A DNA stretch of 56,760 bases, taken from contig NZ_AULW01000059.1 of NCBI RefSeq assembly GCF_000422485.1, positions 1 through 56,760 on the forward strand, given 5' to 3'. Every line of letters starts with the position of its first letter. The stretch's first letter is position 1. Below are positions 7,901 to 14,914 of this stretch, piece after piece. Below the pieces are notes generated by a model. That model did not search any database. It saw nothing but the letters and a program-made list of their open reading frames with translations, and was not told where the DNA came from. The position numbers and the translations under genes are program-made. The DNA is from Paenibacillus pasadenensis DSM 19293. GTDB lineage: Bacteria; Bacillota; Bacilli; Paenibacillales; Paenibacillaceae.

Positions 7901-9236
7901 GCAGCGCACGCCGGGCGTCTGGGAGTGGACGTCGGGCTTTTATCCCTCCAGTCCCGGAACGTACACGCTCCGAGCCCGGCTGACCGTGCAAGGGCTGAAC
8001 GACAAAGGCGAGCTCGTCTCCCGAACGTACGAATCTCCTGAGCCTGAGCTGAAGCTGGACATCGTCGCCCCCGACCTGCAAGTGAGCGGTCCGGCCGTCG
8101 TCGTCGCCGGCGACAGCGCGGCGTCATGGACCCGTAACTGGGGCGCCAGGCGGCCGGTCGGCACCGATGCCCCAGGCCGGGCTCTGACCTACGCCTGGAG
8201 CTGGGAGCCGTCCGCAGGCCCATCGAAGAGCCTGCCCGCCGACAGCGGCTATCAGAGCGTTCGCATGGATCCGTCCCTGACAGGGAGCGGCCATGTAGCG
8301 CTCAAAGTCACTCAGCCGCTGCAGGCCGGCGAGACGCCGATCGAGCTGGCCAAGGCGGCCCAGCCGGTGCGCATCATCGCCAAGCCGGCTCTTGCCGCCG
8401 GCAAGAGCGAGCTGCTGCCGGGCGAGCAGACGCAGCTGTCGCTCCGCTGGGACGGCGTCGCCGCGGCCGACATCCCCGAGCATACGGTCAGCTGGACCGT
8501 CAGCGGCTCCGGCACGCTCCAGGGCGATGCCGCGAACAGCCGCACGCTGACCGCCTCGAAGCCCGCGGGAAGCAGCGGCAAGGCGAAGGCAGCGGCCATC
8601 GTGACGATGGCGACGGGCTATTCCTTCACGGTAGAGCGGGAGCTGGGCGTGTTCGCGCCGGAGCTGGCGCTGTCCGCGCTGCCGGAGAGGCTTGCGGCGG
8701 GCCAGCAGCTGACGGTATCCGCGAGCTGGAGCCCGGCCTATAGCGGCAGCCTGTCCGCTCTGATCTGGAGCCTCGGCGGCGCTCCGGCCGATCGGGCGAC
8801 GCTGGCGCCGATCGCCGGCAACCCCGCCAAGGCGCTGCTGTCCGCGGTCAGCCCCGGCAGCGCGACCGTGACCGGCTCGATCGAGCTGGGCTCCGGCTAT
8901 CGCTCCAGCGTCTCCAAGTCCGTTCTGATCGGGGACTTCTCCCTGCCTGCCGCCCTAACGCTCGAGCAGGGCGCGCAGCTGCCGCTGCGGACGAGCGGCC
9001 TGCAGGCGCAGCCGTCCTCGCTCGCAAGCGAGATCCTAGGCGCCCTGCGCTGGGGCAGCAGCTCCCCGGCCGTCGTTTCGGTCGACGCAAGCGGCCGGCT
9101 GACCGCCAAAAAGCCGGGCTCCGCCGTCATCAGCGCTGTCTGGCGGGCGAACGGACTGCCGGGCGGCTCGCTGCAGCGGACGATTGCAGTGACGGTGAAG
9201 GCGCCGTCCGGCGAACGCCTCGGCGATCGCTATTGA
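4980..9236 (+). CDS. Large secreted protein with DUF5057-like N-terminal region and Ig-like (Big2-type) domains
   Basis: 1418 residues, the largest protein here. Residues 1-40 are a Sec signal peptide ending ASA-like (SASAAS). A second ATG at 4989 lies 12 bases after GGAGG and may be the true start. Residues 43-600 resemble, as far as I recall, the DUF5057 family of Paenibacillus secreted proteins; the stretch YDMLIFGFKDSY ... VLFTHDTVF looks like a Rossmann/ThuA-type fold. The rest is beta-rich: a Big2-like domain near 830-918 and another at 1327-1418 (WGSSSPAVVSVDASGRL), with repetitive Ig-like segments between. There is no LPXTG or SLH anchor. It sits between the two pilus operons on the opposite strand, so a pilus-associated or surface adhesive role is possible but inferred. 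Confidence 0.75.
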   Translation: MLPMAARLRSALCAPLAILLLLASLLSLWPPSVPSASAASAAKIRLLELTDAGTSDLKPLLGSADYEITTMKMKTFVASRVDIDGLYDAVYIGKGKYNPESMSYLSTSDARNAAHDTSKKLNDITNLKAQELIDGYVNRGLLVLLYSDKATSDGLLYQPALPNGESGVLKKRFSIYQESGKQRENVLFLDKQGLSAIASTLKQNKYARLLSLRPELNVTEAPTDYVTNPSHFYRAGDTLVFRYEQPAESRLRANLYLNLDASLRFQAEQVVATSDASGPSGELRYRMPRGYSGLYYWKLELVELETGLKSYASGAVRFRDRQTEISVLQVLPGNANSDLTKDTVLKQSYLSTEDYRIALKTATIQAFNTKGGPYGYDSIGGKYDMLIFGFKDSYNGSAPISETAAKAVKDFIETGQSVLFTHDTVFISDGTTDNVWTRNFKPVTGQTGLHTNIGLGAPKTSSTVAKVNDGLLTKFPFNLDAGTPSVATTHDQYFMLDLEDPTLVPWYNITGGTRDNSDSWNHYYTYSKGNVTYSGTGHQGDSGTFPDWEQRLFVNTMYRAFMGSNHKPELAVHAPAAYSAQAGNYIPHYQQIPVSFTAEDPDYKDRRISAKVEFLYTGTDGKPVVRTMSENASLLSGTLVSESYPNPLPQGGELTVRITATDRQGAFSTESVRVVVRPVTAGLQVDRSVTGTFKEAYVEKGKDFTLSYVVRPQPVTAAKGQSDLVIAAPAFQEKLPPNLEPVSLPPGFQKSGTLASGYTVTGTLPDIRYAADPSGDGTRYAAEPVPFSITAKAAAIGRLPLDQATLTYRNLGQIAGTSLRFNALTLEAIVKPTALSLPAEVDIAFGQSYKLLLTMEPAEASVIGLKWTTSQPAHVSIEESVIGGIMVKGLKIGQSSVVQVTDELTGLSASTKVNVIQPGLSLSTADGGSVYTLGSRIGLKSVLTKVTSDVVPSGAQVEWSVSPQQAGAESIRERQRTPGVWEWTSGFYPSSPGTYTLRARLTVQGLNDKGELVSRTYESPEPELKLDIVAPDLQVSGPAVVVAGDSAASWTRNWGARRPVGTDAPGRALTYAWSWEPSAGPSKSLPADSGYQSVRMDPSLTGSGHVALKVTQPLQAGETPIELAKAAQPVRIIAKPALAAGKSELLPGEQTQLSLRWDGVAAADIPEHTVSWTVSGSGTLQGDAANSRTLTASKPAGSSGKAKAAAIVTMATGYSFTVERELGVFAPELALSALPERLAAGQQLTVSASWSPAYSGSLSALIWSLGGAPADRATLAPIAGNPAKALLSAVSPGSATVTGSIELGSGYRSSVSKSVLIGDFSLPAALTLEQGAQLPLRTSGLQAQPSSLASEILGALRWGSSSPAVVSVDASGRLTAKKPGSAVISAVWRANGLPGGSLQRTIAVTVKAPSGERLGDRY

Positions 9237-9240
9237 AGGA

Positions 9241-9306
9241 TGGCAAATGAAAAAACGGGACCAAGCGGAGATTTTCTCCGCTTGGTCCCGTTTTTTTCAT
9301 TTGCCA
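9241..9306. terminator. Bidirectional terminator; 66-bp near-perfect palindrome
   Basis: Arms of about 31 bp flank a short TTT loop. The stem core CGGGACCAAGCGGAGA is bounded by A6 on one side and T7 on the other, giving an efficient terminator for both the convergent plus-strand gene ending at 9236 and the minus-strand operon ending at 9339. Complementarity continues past the A/T tracts (TGGCAAATG and CATTTGCCA), longer than a terminator needs. Confidence 0.93.
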
Positions 9307-9338
9307 GGAGCGGGCCGGCCCTCGGCCGCCCGATCCGT

Positions 9339-11417
9339 TCAGCCGTCCTGCGGCAGGAGCCGCAGCGGGCCGGTCGTCAAGCGGACCTTGCTCACCCGCG
9401 GCAGCGCCGCTTCCTGGCTGGCGAACACCGAGCTGTTGTAGTCGATGATGAAGCGGGCCTTTTCCTTGCCGAGGCTGCTCTGCTCCTGAAAGCTCAGCCG
9501 CTGCCGCGCCTCGTCCTCGACCGTGGACCCGAGCACGGCGTTCAGCGTCAGATCGCCCTTGGCGAAGAAGCCGCCGCGCATCCAGAAGGCGCTGCCGACG
9601 CCGTACAGGCTGGCCGAGCTCTCCGTGTAAAGGAACGCGTCCAGCACCTGTCCGTCCGCCTCGGCTCCGCTGCCGAATCCGGCTCCGACGGGCTGGAACG
9701 AGCTCACCCGGTACAAGTCGATCGGCCCTCCGCCGATCAGCACGAGCTCCTTGCGCGGGGCCGCGCCGCCCGGCTGCAGCCCGCGGATCGCCCCGTCGCG
9801 GATGTCCGTCCGGCCGAGCACGTAGACGGTGGCGTCGACATCGACTTGACCGGACAGCGTCATGCTGCCGGTGACGAGCACGTTGCCGCGCAGCCGCAGC
9901 GGGCTTGCGCCTTTGCCCGAAGCGCCATCCGCGCCGTCTTCTCCGCCGCCAGAGCCGCTCCCGCCGGGCTCCGCTCCTGGATCGGCGGCTTCATCGGCGC
10001 CGATGGCCGGACCGCGCAGCTCCAGATCGCCGTCCACGATCAGCCAGTTATGCTTGCCCTTGGAGGCAAAGTCGATCGCCGGAACGCTGGCGTCGAGCAC
10101 GAGCGGCCCCGTCACGACAGCCGATCCGGCCAAGCCGGGAGCGCCGATCGAGGTCAGCCCTGCGCGGAATTCGGCCAGCTGCCGTTCGTGCTCGGCCACG
10201 GCGAGCTCATACTCGGTGACGGCCTGCTCATACTCGAGCCGAGCCTGCTCGTAAGCCTCAGGATCCGGACCCGCGCCAGGCGCCGCCGGGTCCGCCGGGC
10301 TCCCGCCCGGATCGGAAGGCTCCGGTCCGAGCAGGATGTCCGGCACCGCCGGCTCCTCCGCCGTCAGAGCCGGCTGCGCGCCCAGCCGCTCGTAGCGGGA
10401 GGCGTAGCTGGATTCCAGCAGGTCGACCAGCGCTGCAGCACCGCCCGACGCGTAGACGTTTTCGATGACGGTCCGATCCTGCTTGCCCGCCCCCTCGCCG
10501 AGCGAATCCCGCACCTTGTCCAGGAAGCTCGAACGGACATCGATCGAGACGAACTTTTGCGGAGGCTCGACGCGGATGCGCTGGCCGAGGCCATGCGTCT
10601 TGTCCCGGTCCACGCCGTCCGCTCCGGCCAGGCTCCGGTCGTACACCGCCATGTAGCGGTCTACGCCATCGGGATACGAGACGCCGTAGCCATAATGCAG
10701 CCTGCCGCCGTCGCCGGCGATGATCCAGCCGCTGTCGTCCAGCGGCCGGCCGTCCGCCCCGAGCATCGGGTCGAGAAAGAGGAACTGGGAAACCTGCGTC
10801 CGCCGCTTCCCGGCATAGACGTAGTCGGCCGTGTCGCTCAGCTGCAGCGCCTCTCCGGCGTACAGATTGCCGCGAAAATAAGGAGCGCCCCCGATCGTCA
10901 CGACGCCTTCGGAGCCGAAGGCGTACTTGAGGAAATCCGGGTACGTGTCGAGCATGACCTCCTGCTGAAGCCGGCGCTTCGCCCCGTCCACCTCGGCCTC
11001 CGCGGTCACGACGAGCGAGTATTGGTAAGCCGCGCTGCCGGCGCTGCCCCGCGAGAGGCATTCGCCGTCGTCCGCGCAGCGGACGCTGACGACCTGATAG
11101 AACGGACGCGCCGCATCGAGCCGGCTGCCGCCGCTTCCTCCCTGAGCCAGCTGCTCGTTGAACGCATCCGTGAAGCCGGCCAGCTGCGAGCCGAGCGATT
11201 CCGGGTCGATGAAGCGGCCGTTGAACCGGTCATAGATGGCGGCGATCGCCTCGTCGAGCCCCTTTTGGGCGAGATGCACGCTCTGCACGTTCTCCTCGCT
11301 GCGCTCGGTCCGCATCGCGCCCCCGAGGCTCGCTCCGAGCACGGCGACGCCGAGCAGCGACAGCAGCAGGATGAGGAATACGACGAGCAGCAGCGAGGAG
11401 CCTTTGTCCTCCTTCAT
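9339..11417 (-). CDS. PilX-like pilus assembly protein, large minor pilin-like
   Basis: 692 residues. The N-terminus is a charged start followed by one hydrophobic helix (LLLVVFLILLLSLLGVAVLGASLG, residues about 9-32) and NVQSVHLAQKGLDEAI, as in the PilX N-terminal family of minor pilins. No G-FTLxE prepilin cleavage motif is present. The large extracytoplasmic part contains a 35-residue charged helix-like segment near residue 390-425, rich in Glu and Tyr, Gly-rich linkers, and a beta-helix-like C-terminal half with repeated short strands. A good GGAGG lies before ATG 11417. It is the last gene of the three-gene pilin operon, 12 bases after the upstream gene, ahead of the terminator at 9241-9306. 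Confidence 0.7.
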   Translation of the reverse strand: MKEDKGSSLLLVVFLILLLSLLGVAVLGASLGGAMRTERSEENVQSVHLAQKGLDEAIAAIYDRFNGRFIDPESLGSQLAGFTDAFNEQLAQGGSGGSRLDAARPFYQVVSVRCADDGECLSRGSAGSAAYQYSLVVTAEAEVDGAKRRLQQEVMLDTYPDFLKYAFGSEGVVTIGGAPYFRGNLYAGEALQLSDTADYVYAGKRRTQVSQFLFLDPMLGADGRPLDDSGWIIAGDGGRLHYGYGVSYPDGVDRYMAVYDRSLAGADGVDRDKTHGLGQRIRVEPPQKFVSIDVRSSFLDKVRDSLGEGAGKQDRTVIENVYASGGAAALVDLLESSYASRYERLGAQPALTAEEPAVPDILLGPEPSDPGGSPADPAAPGAGPDPEAYEQARLEYEQAVTEYELAVAEHERQLAEFRAGLTSIGAPGLAGSAVVTGPLVLDASVPAIDFASKGKHNWLIVDGDLELRGPAIGADEAADPGAEPGGSGSGGGEDGADGASGKGASPLRLRGNVLVTGSMTLSGQVDVDATVYVLGRTDIRDGAIRGLQPGGAAPRKELVLIGGGPIDLYRVSSFQPVGAGFGSGAEADGQVLDAFLYTESSASLYGVGSAFWMRGGFFAKGDLTLNAVLGSTVEDEARQRLSFQEQSSLGKEKARFIIDYNSSVFASQEAALPRVSKVRLTTGPLRLLPQDG

Positions 11418-11429
11418 GGCCGAAGCCTC

Positions 11430-11975
11430 CTAAAAGCCGAATTTGCTTGCCAGATCGAGCGAGTACACCCGCCCGCCCGCTTCCCGCAGCAGGCGGAGCC
11501 GAATTTCCAGCAGACCGCTCGAGCACTCCCCGCCGCCGTCCGGACAGCGCAGCTCGATCGCCGAGCGGCCCTCGCCCTCCGTCGCCAGCTCCGAGCCGAG
11601 CTCCAAGGGCGTGTCCCCGATATACAAGCGGCCCTTGCCCTCGGCATCGCGGCGGATCGCCACCTGCTCGGATCGCGCCTGGCCGCTCCCGTCCGCGGCC
11701 GCCTGCATGACGATGCCGCTGCCCGCGGCTGCCTCCGCCTGTCCGATCCGCTCGGCGCCGAACGCGTACAGCCGCGCCATGACGGCGCTCATCGCCGAAT
11801 CCGCATCCTCGCGCAGCCCGTTCTGCGCCTGCACGCGTCCGTAGGCGTCCGTGCCGAAGGAAATCGTGGCGTAGATGACGCCAAGCACGAGCGACAGCAG
11901 GCTGAGCGCGGCGATGAGCTCGATGAGCGTGTAGCCGTCCTCGCTGCGGCGCAGCCGTTCAACGAATCGTTTCAT
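11430..11975 (-). CDS. Prepilin-type minor pilin (PulJ/GspJ-like)
   Basis: 181 residues. The leader has a type III prepilin signal: G14 is followed by YTLIE, with Glu at +5, then a hydrophobic helix (LIAALSLLSLVLGVIYATISF). It should be cleaved and methylated by a prepilin peptidase, although none is encoded nearby. The C-terminal part (about residues 40-181) is not recognisable beyond a GspJ-like look. The start overlaps the end of the preceding gene by 17 bases, with GGAGGG 11 bases upstream of the ATG, so the two are probably translationally coupled. Likely a minor pilin priming the pilus tip. Confidence 0.8.
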   Translation of the reverse strand: MKRFVERLRRSEDGYTLIELIAALSLLSLVLGVIYATISFGTDAYGRVQAQNGLREDADSAMSAVMARLYAFGAERIGQAEAAAGSGIVMQAAADGSGQARSEQVAIRRDAEGKGRLYIGDTPLELGSELATEGEGRSAIELRCPDGGGECSSGLLEIRLRLLREAGGRVYSLDLASKFGF

Positions 11976-12531
11976 CAGTCAGATATCCCTCCACTCGCAC
12001 CGAATCGCTGCGGCCGCCCGTCTCGGCGGCGACCTCCACCTGGACCGGCAGCAGATAGGCGGACAAAGCCTCCGCGCCGCCGCCGGCCGCCGCGGATCGG
12101 CCCTCGTCCTCCGCATCGGGACCGATGTCCAAATACGGCGTCAGCTCCGGCTGATAAGAGATGCGCACGACATAGGCGACTTCATTCACTTCCGGACGCA
12201 GCACATGGAGCAGCACGGCCGGGTCGCGCACCAGCTCCGCGTAGTCGGCGCAGTCCGACTCGCAGCGGGAGCCGTCCAGCACGGCGTAGCTGCCGCCTGC
12301 GTCCGGCACGGCCAGATAGTCGCGCAATGGAGCGAAAGGCTCCTTTTGGATGGAAGCCAGCGCGTTGCGCGCCAGATGGACGGCGATCGTCTTGCTCTGA
12401 TTCTGCTTGCTGTAGCTCATGGCTTGGACGAAAAAGCCGCTGAGCGTCAGCGCCACGACCGACAGGATGACGATCGAGGCCATGATTTCCAGCAGGGTGA
12501 AGCCCTGTTCCTCGTTCACTCGCCGAAGCAT
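11959..12531 (-). CDS. Prepilin-type minor pilin (PilV/PulI-like)
   Basis: 190 residues. The prepilin signal is clear: G10 followed by FTLLE and a hydrophobic helix (IMASIVILSVVALTLSGFFVQ), as in the type II secretion/type IV pilus minor pilins of the PilV/GspI class. GGGAGG stands six bases before the ATG. It is the first gene of a minus-strand operon of three pilin-like genes. The extracellular domain contains a Cys pair (SRCESDCADY) that may form a disulfide. Its mature function is inferred from its class and from pilBTC 8 kb away. Confidence 0.82.
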   Translation of the reverse strand: MLRRVNEEQGFTLLEIMASIVILSVVALTLSGFFVQAMSYSKQNQSKTIAVHLARNALASIQKEPFAPLRDYLAVPDAGGSYAVLDGSRCESDCADYAELVRDPAVLLHVLRPEVNEVAYVVRISYQPELTPYLDIGPDAEDEGRSAAAGGGAEALSAYLLPVQVEVAAETGGRSDSVRVEGYLTDETIR

Positions 12532-12602
12532 GCCATACCTCCCGATTCCCGGATAACCCGCATCCCTTGAATATCGACCGGGAAAGGCTCGTTCATTAGG
12601 CC

Positions 12603-12641
12603 GAAGGTCTTAGGAAAGGAGGTCCTAAGGCCTTTTTTTAT
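12603..12641 (+). terminator. Plus-strand terminator with no gene in front of it
   Basis: AAGGTCTTAGGA and TCCTAAGGCCTT pair as a 12-bp stem with one G-T wobble, followed by T7. It acts only in the plus direction. The nearest plus-strand gene ends over 3 kb upstream, so it may end an antisense or unannotated small transcript across the start of the pilin operon. Confidence 0.7.
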
Positions 12642-12670
12642 CGCCTTGCGGATATGTTCTGGACGAACAG

Positions 12671-12705
12671 CAAAAAGAGCAGCATCCGGTTAGGGATGCT
12701 GCTCT
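12671..12705 (-). terminator. Terminator of yabR
   Basis: A perfect 12-bp stem AGAGCAGCATCC with a 6-base loop is followed by TTTTTG on the minus strand, 20 bases past the yabR stop. Confidence 0.92.
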
Positions 12706-12725
12706 CTGCGTCGTCCTGTCGAAAC

Positions 12726-13277
12726 CTATACGCGTTTGGCGCCGCGGCCGCCGCGCTTGCCTTCCGTGTTCTTCTTCAGGGACGAAATCCGTTCTTCGCT
12801 GTCTTTTAGGAAACGGGACATCTTATCCTCGAAAGAGGGCTTGCCGAACGCTGGACGACCGCCGCCGCCCTTGTTGAACGGCCGGCCGCCGCCACCGCCG
12901 CCAGGGCGTCCGCCGCCGAAGCCGCCGGGGCCGCGAGGAGCGCCGCCGCCGGGACCGCCAGGACCGCGTCCGCCGCCGAAGCTGCCGCCGCCGCCTTCAC
13001 GGTTGAAGCGCTCGCGCGCAGGAGGCGCGCTCCCTTCTGGACGGTCGATCGCCTGCTTGATGGACAGACCGATCTTGCCGCTCGGATCGATGTTGATGAC
13101 CTTGACGGTCACGACATCCTCCAGCTTCAGATGATCCTTGACGTCCTTCACATAATTGTCGGCAATCTCGGAAATGTGCACGAGGCCGGTGACACCCCCC
13201 GACAGATCGACGAATGCCCCAAAATGTGTAATGCCTGTCACTTTTCCCTGTAGTTTGGCGCCCACTTCTATTGCCAT
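12726..13277 (-). CDS. yabR: S1-domain RNA-binding protein YabR
   Basis: 183 residues. Residues 1-75 are a complete S1 RNA-binding domain (GAKLQGKVTGITHFGAFVDL ... GLVHISEIADNYVKDV ... KVINIDPSGKIGLSIKQA). Residues 85-150 are a Gly/Arg/Pro-rich low-complexity tail, longer than in B. subtilis YabR (128 residues). A charged C-terminus follows. Such RG-rich tails often bind RNA. It lies downstream of divIC as in B. subtilis, separated by 158 bp, so it may have its own promoter. A strong terminator follows it. Confidence 0.9.
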   Translation of the reverse strand: MAIEVGAKLQGKVTGITHFGAFVDLSGGVTGLVHISEIADNYVKDVKDHLKLEDVVTVKVINIDPSGKIGLSIKQAIDRPEGSAPPARERFNREGGGGSFGGGRGPGGPGGGAPRGPGGFGGGRPGGGGGGRPFNKGGGGRPAFGKPSFEDKMSRFLKDSEERISSLKKNTEGKRGGRGAKRV

Positions 13278-13435
13278 AAAATAAAATGTTCCTCCCTAAA
13301 AGTTGTGCGAAGCATGTTAACTGCCGCTACCATGCACTTCCCTGCATTAGAGGGCACGCTTGGTCTCAATTATACCGTAAGGCCAAAAGCAAGGTCAACA
13401 GACGGATGTCCCGGTCTGTCCCCGCCGAGAGCCCG

Positions 13436-13729
13436 TCATTCCGGGGCTGTAAGCAGCTCCTCGCCAGGCTTGACCCATCCCTGCTGCTTGCTCGCGAGCT
13501 GGGAAATATATTCCGGATCGTTGAGCTGCTTGATCTTGGCCTGCAGCTCATCGGTTTGCTGATGCAGTTGCTCCAATCGGTCCTTGGCGAGCGACAGCCG
13601 TTCCGCGGTCTCCGCCTGGCGCTGCGTTTGAGAGAACAGGGCATATCCTGCCCACGCTAGAATAACCGTCATCGCCACCAGCCACAGCTTGAATCTTCTG
13701 CGCGCGCCCGTCGTTTTCGGACTTTCCAT
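13436..13729 (-). CDS. divIC: Septum formation initiator family protein DivIC
   Basis: 97 residues from the ATG at 13729, which has GGGAGG eight bases upstream; an in-frame start 33 codons upstream would overlap yabQ and add unrelated residues. It has a short basic cytoplasmic tail, one transmembrane helix (LWLVAMTVILAWAGYALF, about residues 15-32), then an extracytoplasmic coiled coil (RLEQLHQQTDELQAKIKQL) and the family motif DPEYISQLASKQQGWVKPGE. DivIC works with FtsL and DivIB in the late divisome at vegetative and sporulation septa. It directly follows yabQ. Confidence 0.92.
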   Translation of the reverse strand: MESPKTTGARRRFKLWLVAMTVILAWAGYALFSQTQRQAETAERLSLAKDRLEQLHQQTDELQAKIKQLNDPEYISQLASKQQGWVKPGEELLTAPE

Positions 13730-13787
13730 CACGTGAATCCTCCCGTCTCTTCCAAGGGTTCGGCTTGTAGGACCGGAGCGAATCCAA

Positions 13788-14396
13788 TCACCTGCGGAAA
13801 AGCCGCTTCCAAGCCTGCTTGAATCCATTCGACACTCGGGCCGCCTTTTCCTTCCATTCCCAGCGGACCATGAGCTGCCCCAGCTGCCTGCCGATCGGAC
13901 GCAGCAGCGGACCCAGCATCCAGAGGATCAGAATTCCTGCAGGACGAACCAATTGTAGCACAATGCGGAAAAGGAACAAAGAAAAGGCGATCAAAAAACC
14001 TGTCAAAACGCGAACTAAGCGGTAGATCCCTATCAAGGGACGAATGACCAGCATGTCCGTCAGACGGACAAGCCAGCCGATGACCGCCTTCGCCGCCGCG
14101 ATCATCCATTTGGTGAGCCCGACCACCAGTCCGCTGAACAGCAGATAATGAAGGCAAAGCCCGATGCCGAGCCCGAGATAGACGTACGCCCGCACCTCGC
14201 CGTCGTTGCTGGCGTACAGCACCCGGAATACGGCCAGCGCCGCGATCATCCAATAGGCGACGTCCAGCGGCGGCAGCATCCAGCGGGGGAAGCGCAGCTC
14301 GCGGGACACGACGCGGTAGCCGTCGAACGCCGTGCCCATGAGCACGCCCGACAGCAGCATCAGCGCCATCGTGAGGCCTTGGGTCTCCAGCGTCAC
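13788..14396 (-). CDS. yabQ: Spore cortex biosynthesis protein YabQ
   Basis: 202 residues with a GTG start overlapping the yabP stop by four bases. The first 100 residues contain several membrane helices (MALMLLSGVLMGTAFDGYRVV, VAYWMIAALAVFRVLY, YLGLGIGLCLHYLLFSGLV), as in YabQ, a mother-cell outer-forespore-membrane protein needed for cortex formation in B. subtilis. The rest is a basic, amphipathic C-terminal half. Gene order yabP-yabQ-divIC is conserved. Confidence 0.92.
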   Translation of the reverse strand: MTLETQGLTMALMLLSGVLMGTAFDGYRVVSRELRFPRWMLPPLDVAYWMIAALAVFRVLYASNDGEVRAYVYLGLGIGLCLHYLLFSGLVVGLTKWMIAAAKAVIGWLVRLTDMLVIRPLIGIYRLVRVLTGFLIAFSLFLFRIVLQLVRPAGILILWMLGPLLRPIGRQLGQLMVRWEWKEKAARVSNGFKQAWKRLFRR

Positions 14397-14677
14397 TTGA
14401 AGATCTTCCCGAACAGGCTCTTGGACTTGGCCTGCTGCGTGCCGTCCAGATAGGCGAGCGTATGGATCAGACCCTCGATGGCGACCAGGCCCTGCTCCAG
14501 GCTGAGATGCTTCATATGCAAATTCTGGCCGCGGATGGCCAGAAATCCGAGCTCGGTCTCCAGCAGGAACTCCTCGTTGTCGAAGCTCTCGACGTTCAAC
14601 ACGCCCGTTATCTCCAGCAGCTTGCGGTTCAGCATCTTCACTTCCTGCCGCTTCTGCCCTTTCATCGGTTCACTCAT
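14393..14677 (-). CDS. yabP: Sporulation protein YabP
   Basis: 94 residues; YabP/YqfC family, a small beta-rich protein made in the mother cell and involved in cortex assembly. The core NRKLLEITGVLNVESFDNEEFLLETELGFLAIRGQNLHMKHLSLEQGLVAIEG-type pattern (residues 16-69) is typical. The unusual feature is the leader: its AAGGAGGGG ribosome-binding site, immediately before the ATG, forms one arm of a 46-bp inverted repeat (14679-14724), so translation from a long transcript should be hindered. No sigma-E promoter could be recognised with confidence. Confidence 0.92.
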   Translation of the reverse strand: MSEPMKGQKRQEVKMLNRKLLEITGVLNVESFDNEEFLLETELGFLAIRGQNLHMKHLSLEQGLVAIEGLIHTLAYLDGTQQAKSKSLFGKIFK

Positions 14678-14678
14678 G

Positions 14679-14724
14679 CCTCGTCCCCTCCTTATAAGCC
14701 TATGCTTATTAGGAGGGGACGAGG
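14679..14724 (-). promoter_or_regulatory. 46-bp hairpin sequestering the yabP ribosome-binding site
   Basis: Arms CCTCGTCCCCTCCT (14679-14692) and AGGAGGGGACGAGG (14711-14724) pair over 14 bp. After one T-T mismatch an inner ATAAGC/GCTTAT stem pairs around a CTAT loop. On the minus strand the 3' arm contains AAGGAGGGG and ends two bases before the yabP ATG. No T-tract follows on either strand, so it is not an intrinsic terminator. Confidence 0.8.
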
Positions 14725-14854
14725 TTTAGAACCTATAGGAGTGGGGGGTAAGCTTCATTACCCGCGGCTCCGGCGGGCCAAACAGGCCGCGAAATTTTTT
14801 TTAAGATCAGGCGTCATGCCCCTTCTACGGATCGGCCCCGAGGGCAGGGACAAT

Positions 14855-14881
14855 GAAAAAAGACCCCTCGCAAGGGGTCTT
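14855..14881 (-). terminator. Terminator of hup-rqcP
   Basis: AAGACCCCT-cgca-AGGGGTCTT is followed by TTTTTT-like sequence on the minus strand, about 35 bases past the rqcP stop. Confidence 0.92.
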
Positions 14882-14914
14882 CAAAAGGCAATGGCTGGAA
14901 GCTGCGGCGCCGGG

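Noticed and set aside
9240-12443. 1067-residue plus-strand ORF across the pilin operon
   Set aside because: It begins inside the 9241 terminator palindrome, runs antisense to three genes with prepilin signals or ribosome-binding sites, and has no recognisable domain.
12532-12602. c-di-GMP riboswitch in the leader of the pilin operon
   Set aside because: The minus-strand leader lacks the GEMM-I/II core sequences; only the orphan terminator hairpin is evident.
14679-14724. Intrinsic terminator upstream of yabP
   Set aside because: Strong stem, but no T-tract on either strand; its 3' arm contains the yabP ribosome-binding site.
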